Shown here: piece by piece, positions 61,617 through 64,000 of the stretch
How the letters are laid out: every line of letters begins with the position of its first letter
How positions within the stretch are numbered: the stretch's first letter is position 1
Assembly: GCF_014206975.1 (NCBI RefSeq)
Contig: NZ_JACHOU010000002.1
Coordinates: 62,001-126,000, forward strand
Length of the DNA stretch: 64,000 nt
Direction of reading: 5' to 3'
Source: Aminobacter aganoensis
Lineage (GTDB): Bacteria; Pseudomonadota; Alphaproteobacteria; Rhizobiales; Rhizobiaceae
The notes under the pieces: model-generated
The model's input: the letters and a program-made list of their open reading frames with translations, nothing else
What the model was told of the DNA's origin: nothing
The model's database searches: none
Program-made: the position numbers and the translations under genes

Positions 61617-62512
61617 GCCTGCGCCACCTATTGCCATCGGCCGGCAGCCTGATCGTCTTCGAAGCCGCCGGACGGCTGGCGAGCTTCACTGCAGCCGGGC
61701 GCGAGCTCGGCATGACGCAGGCGGCCGTCTCCTATGCCATCAGGGGACTTGAGGACCAGTTCGGCGCCAAGCTGTTCCAGCGCCGGCACCGACAGGTGCT
61801 GCTGACGGAGGCTGGCGAACGTTTCCACGCCGATGTCACGCTGGGGCTGTCGCATATCCGCAAATCGGCGGAAGAGCTCAGGGCGCGGGCCGGCGGCATG
61901 CATGTCACGCTGTCGGCATCGACCGCCTTTGCCTCGTTCTGGATGATGCCGCGCCTGCAAAAGTTCCGCGACGACCTGCCCGGCATCGACCTGCGCATCC
62001 AGACGGCCGACCGCGATCTCGACCTCGTCGCCGAAGGCATCCCGCTGGGCATACGCGGTGGCGACGCCGCCGACTGGCCGGATTATGAGCTGGCCCCGAT
62101 TGCCGGCGAGGACATCTATCCCGTCGCCGGACCGGCCTATCTGGCGCGCGCCGACACGCCCAGGACGCCAGCGGAGATCACCCTGCACCACCTGATCCAC
62201 CTCGACGAGCCCTACCGTCCGGCAGCGACATGGAACGAGTGGTTCCAGTCGGCCGGCCTGAACGGCGCGGTTGCCAAGCGCGGACTGGTCATCAACGACT
62301 ATGTGCTTGTCATCCAGGCGGTGATGGAGGGCCAGGGCATCGCGCTCGGCTGGCGCCACCTTACCGACCGGCTGATCGCGGCCGGGCTTCTGGTCAGGCT
62401 CTCCGATCACGTAATGACGACCGGCAAGGGTTTTCACGTTGCCTGGCCGAAGAACCGGGCGCTCAGCGACAGCGCTGAAAAAGTGCGCGATTGGCTGGCG
62501 GCGCAAGCATGA
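61610..62512 (+). CDS. LysR-family regulator (GcvA-like) next to mttB-like gene
   Basis: The 300-residue protein has a LysR winged helix (about residues 8-65, TQAAVSYAIRGLEDQFGAKLF) and a GcvA-type effector domain. The ATG lies within the right arm of a palindrome and has no good ribosome site; TTG 61604 in the same frame is an alternative. It probably controls the divergent methyltransferase/SnoaL unit. Confidence 0.85.
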   Translation: MQSLRHLLPSAGSLIVFEAAGRLASFTAAGRELGMTQAAVSYAIRGLEDQFGAKLFQRRHRQVLLTEAGERFHADVTLGLSHIRKSAEELRARAGGMHVTLSASTAFASFWMMPRLQKFRDDLPGIDLRIQTADRDLDLVAEGIPLGIRGGDAADWPDYELAPIAGEDIYPVAGPAYLARADTPRTPAEITLHHLIHLDEPYRPAATWNEWFQSAGLNGAVAKRGLVINDYVLVIQAVMEGQGIALGWRHLTDRLIAAGLLVRLSDHVMTTGKGFHVAWPKNRALSDSAEKVRDWLAAQA

Positions 62513-62651
62513 GCCGACCATCGTGGCTCTGCCCCTCATCCGGCAAGGGGATGAGAGGCGGCATGCCATGCGACCACCAATCCACTGTGGATGCCCATAG
62601 CCCCCGCAATGCATCTGTCCCCGCTGAGCCGAATCCCGCTATAGTCCTGCC

Positions 62652-64000
62652 ATGCCCATTCGCCAGCTTTCCGAAACGATGATCAACCAGATCGCCGCCG
62701 GCGAGGTCGTCGAGCGACCTGCCAGCGTCGTCAAGGAACTGGTCGAGAACGCACTCGACGCCGGCGCCTCGCGCATCGAGGTCGCGACCGCCGGCGGCGG
62801 GCTCAATCTGATCCGTGTCGTCGACGACGGCTCGGGCATGCCTGAGGAAGAGCTGGCACTGGCGATTTCGCGTCATTGCACCTCCAAGCTCGGCGAAGAC
62901 ATCCTCGACATCCGCTCGCTCGGCTTCCGTGGTGAAGCCTTGCCATCGATCGGTTCAGTGTCGAAGCTCATCATCCGCTCGCGCACGCGCCACGCCGACA
63001 GCGGCGCCGAAATTTCGGTGGAGGGCGGGCGGGTATCGGGCGTGCGGCCGGCGCCGACCAACAGGGGTACGTCGGTCGAGGTGCGCGACCTGTTCTACGC
63101 CACCCCTGCCCGGCTCAAATTCATGAAGACCGAGCGCGCCGAGGCAACGGCCATCGCCGACACGATCAAGCGCATTGCCATCGCCTTTCCCGCCGTGCGC
63201 TTCACGCTCTCCGGCACCGACCGCTCGACGCTGGAGCTTTCGGCGACCTCGGACAGTGTCGACGGCAGGCTCGCCCGCATCGCGCAGGTGATGGGCACCG
63301 ACTTCCCCGACAATTCGATCGTCATCGATGCCGCGCGGGAGAGCGTTCGGCTGGAAGGTCACGTCTCGATCCCGTCCTACACCCGCGGCAACGCGCTGCA
63401 GCAATATGCCTATGTCAACGGCCGGCCGGTGCGCGACAAGCTTATCGCCTCGGCGATCCGCGGCGCCTATGCCGACGTCCTGCCGCGCGACCGCCATGCG
63501 GTGACGGTGCTGTTTCTTTCGCTCGACCCTGCCTATGTCGACGTCAACGTGCATCCGGCCAAGGCCGATGTACGCTTCCGCGATCCCGGCCTGGTTCGTG
63601 GCCTCATCGTCGGCGCGATCCGCCAGGCGCTGGCCGGCGCCGGCATCCGCCCGGCGACCACTGGAACGCACGCAATGATGGGCGCTTTTCGGCCGGGAGC
63701 TGCCAGCTACGGCCACCCCGGCCCGGCCAATGGCCATCGCGCCTACAATCCGGATTTCCGTGCGACGACCTCGCCAGGGTACGAGCCGCAACGCTCGCCG
63801 TTCCGGCCACTCGATGCCGGCTTCGCCGAGGCGGCACAGGCGAGCTTCGACACAGGTCCGCTGCACAGCGCCGACGCCCGCGCCGGATTGACCGAGGTCG
63901 CGGAAGTGCTGCTGCAGACCGAACTGGGTGCTGCCCGGGCCCAGGTGCACGAAAACTACATCGTCGCGCAAACGAGAGACTCTCTCGTCATCGTCGACCA
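62652..64000 (+). CDS. mutL: DNA mismatch repair protein MutL (5' part)
   Basis: About 449 residues are visible before the right edge. The GHKL ATPase motifs are intact: ENALDAG (catalytic Glu), DDGSGM, GFRGEAL and the [20 protein letters not shown] region. The domain that couples ATP binding (HPAKADVRF) follows, then a Pro/Gly-rich linker, and the C-terminal dimerisation domain has just begun. The start at 62652 matches other MutL proteins ([19 protein letters not shown]). Confidence 0.96.
   Translation, partial: MPIRQLSETMINQIAAGEVVERPASVVKELVENALDAGASRIEVATAGGGLNLIRVVDDGSGMPEEELALAISRHCTSKLGEDILDIRSLGFRGEALPSIGSVSKLIIRSRTRHADSGAEISVEGGRVSGVRPAPTNRGTSVEVRDLFYATPARLKFMKTERAEATAIADTIKRIAIAFPAVRFTLSGTDRSTLELSATSDSVDGRLARIAQVMGTDFPDNSIVIDAARESVRLEGHVSIPSYTRGNALQQYAYVNGRPVRDKLIASAIRGAYADVLPRDRHAVTVLFLSLDPAYVDVNVHPAKADVRFRDPGLVRGLIVGAIRQALAGAGIRPATTGTHAMMGAFRPGAASYGHPGPANGHRAYNPDFRATTSPGYEPQRSPFRPLDAGFAEAAQASFDTGPLHSADARAGLTEVAEVLLQTELGAARAQVHENYIVAQTRDSLVIVD

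Noticed and set aside
62535-62555. CTCATCC/GGATGAG hairpin before mutL, recalling common rhizobial intergenic repeats
   Set aside because: The stem is 7 bp with no T-run, and no second copy was found in the window, so neither a terminator nor a repeat family can be supported.

Overview
The window is GC-rich, densely coding chromosomal DNA from an alphaproteobacterium of the Rhizobiales, most like the Phyllobacteriaceae (Mesorhizobium/Aminobacter type). The main evidence is the cyclic beta-1,2-glucan pair ndvA/ndvB, a glpDSTPQUVK glycerol operon of the kind described in Rhizobium, a HutF/HutG-type histidine pathway, an aztABCD-like zinc system and many ABC importers. No rRNA, tRNA, CRISPR array, insertion sequence or phage gene was seen. 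The left edge cuts a ROK-family repressor gene and the right edge cuts mutL.

Layout. (1) 1-6718: a sugar or amino-sugar module: divergent ROK repressor, operator, ABC importer (binding protein, two permeases, ATPase) and two enzymes (SIS-domain isomerase/deaminase, PfkB kinase). (2) 6876-8390: a hairpin resembling a xanthine (NMT1-type) aptamer, an AzgA-type purine permease and a terminator, followed by an opposing cytochrome c gene. (3) 9292-18592: the glycerol operon glpD-glpSTPQUV-glpK, with helically phased operator-like repeats in front and a perfect terminator just before glpK. (4) 18611-31182 (minus strand): a nitronate monooxygenase-like flavoprotein, an isolated ccmC, ndvA and the 8.6-kb ndvB. 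(5) 31558-40330: an FMN reductase, then hutIHGUD (minus) divergent from hutF-hutC (plus), with a 14-bp palindrome between them. (6) 40401-45041: ridA, then aztABC and aztD, each transcript preceded by the same zinc-regulator-like 10-mer.

(7) 45143-52102: mixed small genes: a DUF442 protein, a Phd/PIN toxin-antitoxin pair, DinB, an internally shortened FAH-family protein, an MBL hydrolase, a frameshifted TPR gene, an HPP membrane protein, and the threonine-to-glycine pair tdh/kbl. (8) 52114-62512: a region that looks built for N-methylated amino acid or betaine use: an enolase-superfamily enzyme between two paralogous cupins (one without metal ligands), glutaryl-CoA dehydrogenase and a LysR regulator, a TMADH-like demethylase, an MttB-family methyltransferase translationally coupled to a SnoaL-like protein, and a second LysR regulator whose start codon lies inside a large palindrome. 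queF sits inside this region. (9) 62652-64000: mutL, 5' part.

The points most worth a second look are the aptamer-like hairpin before the purine permease, the complementary motif losses in GlpS and GlpT that leave one consensus and one degenerate ATP site, the metal-less cupin paralog, the three-cysteine TMADH-like demethylase, the FAH-like pseudoenzyme, and the MttB/SnoaL/LysR unit. All functional names rest on reading motifs and recalling families; no database search was run.
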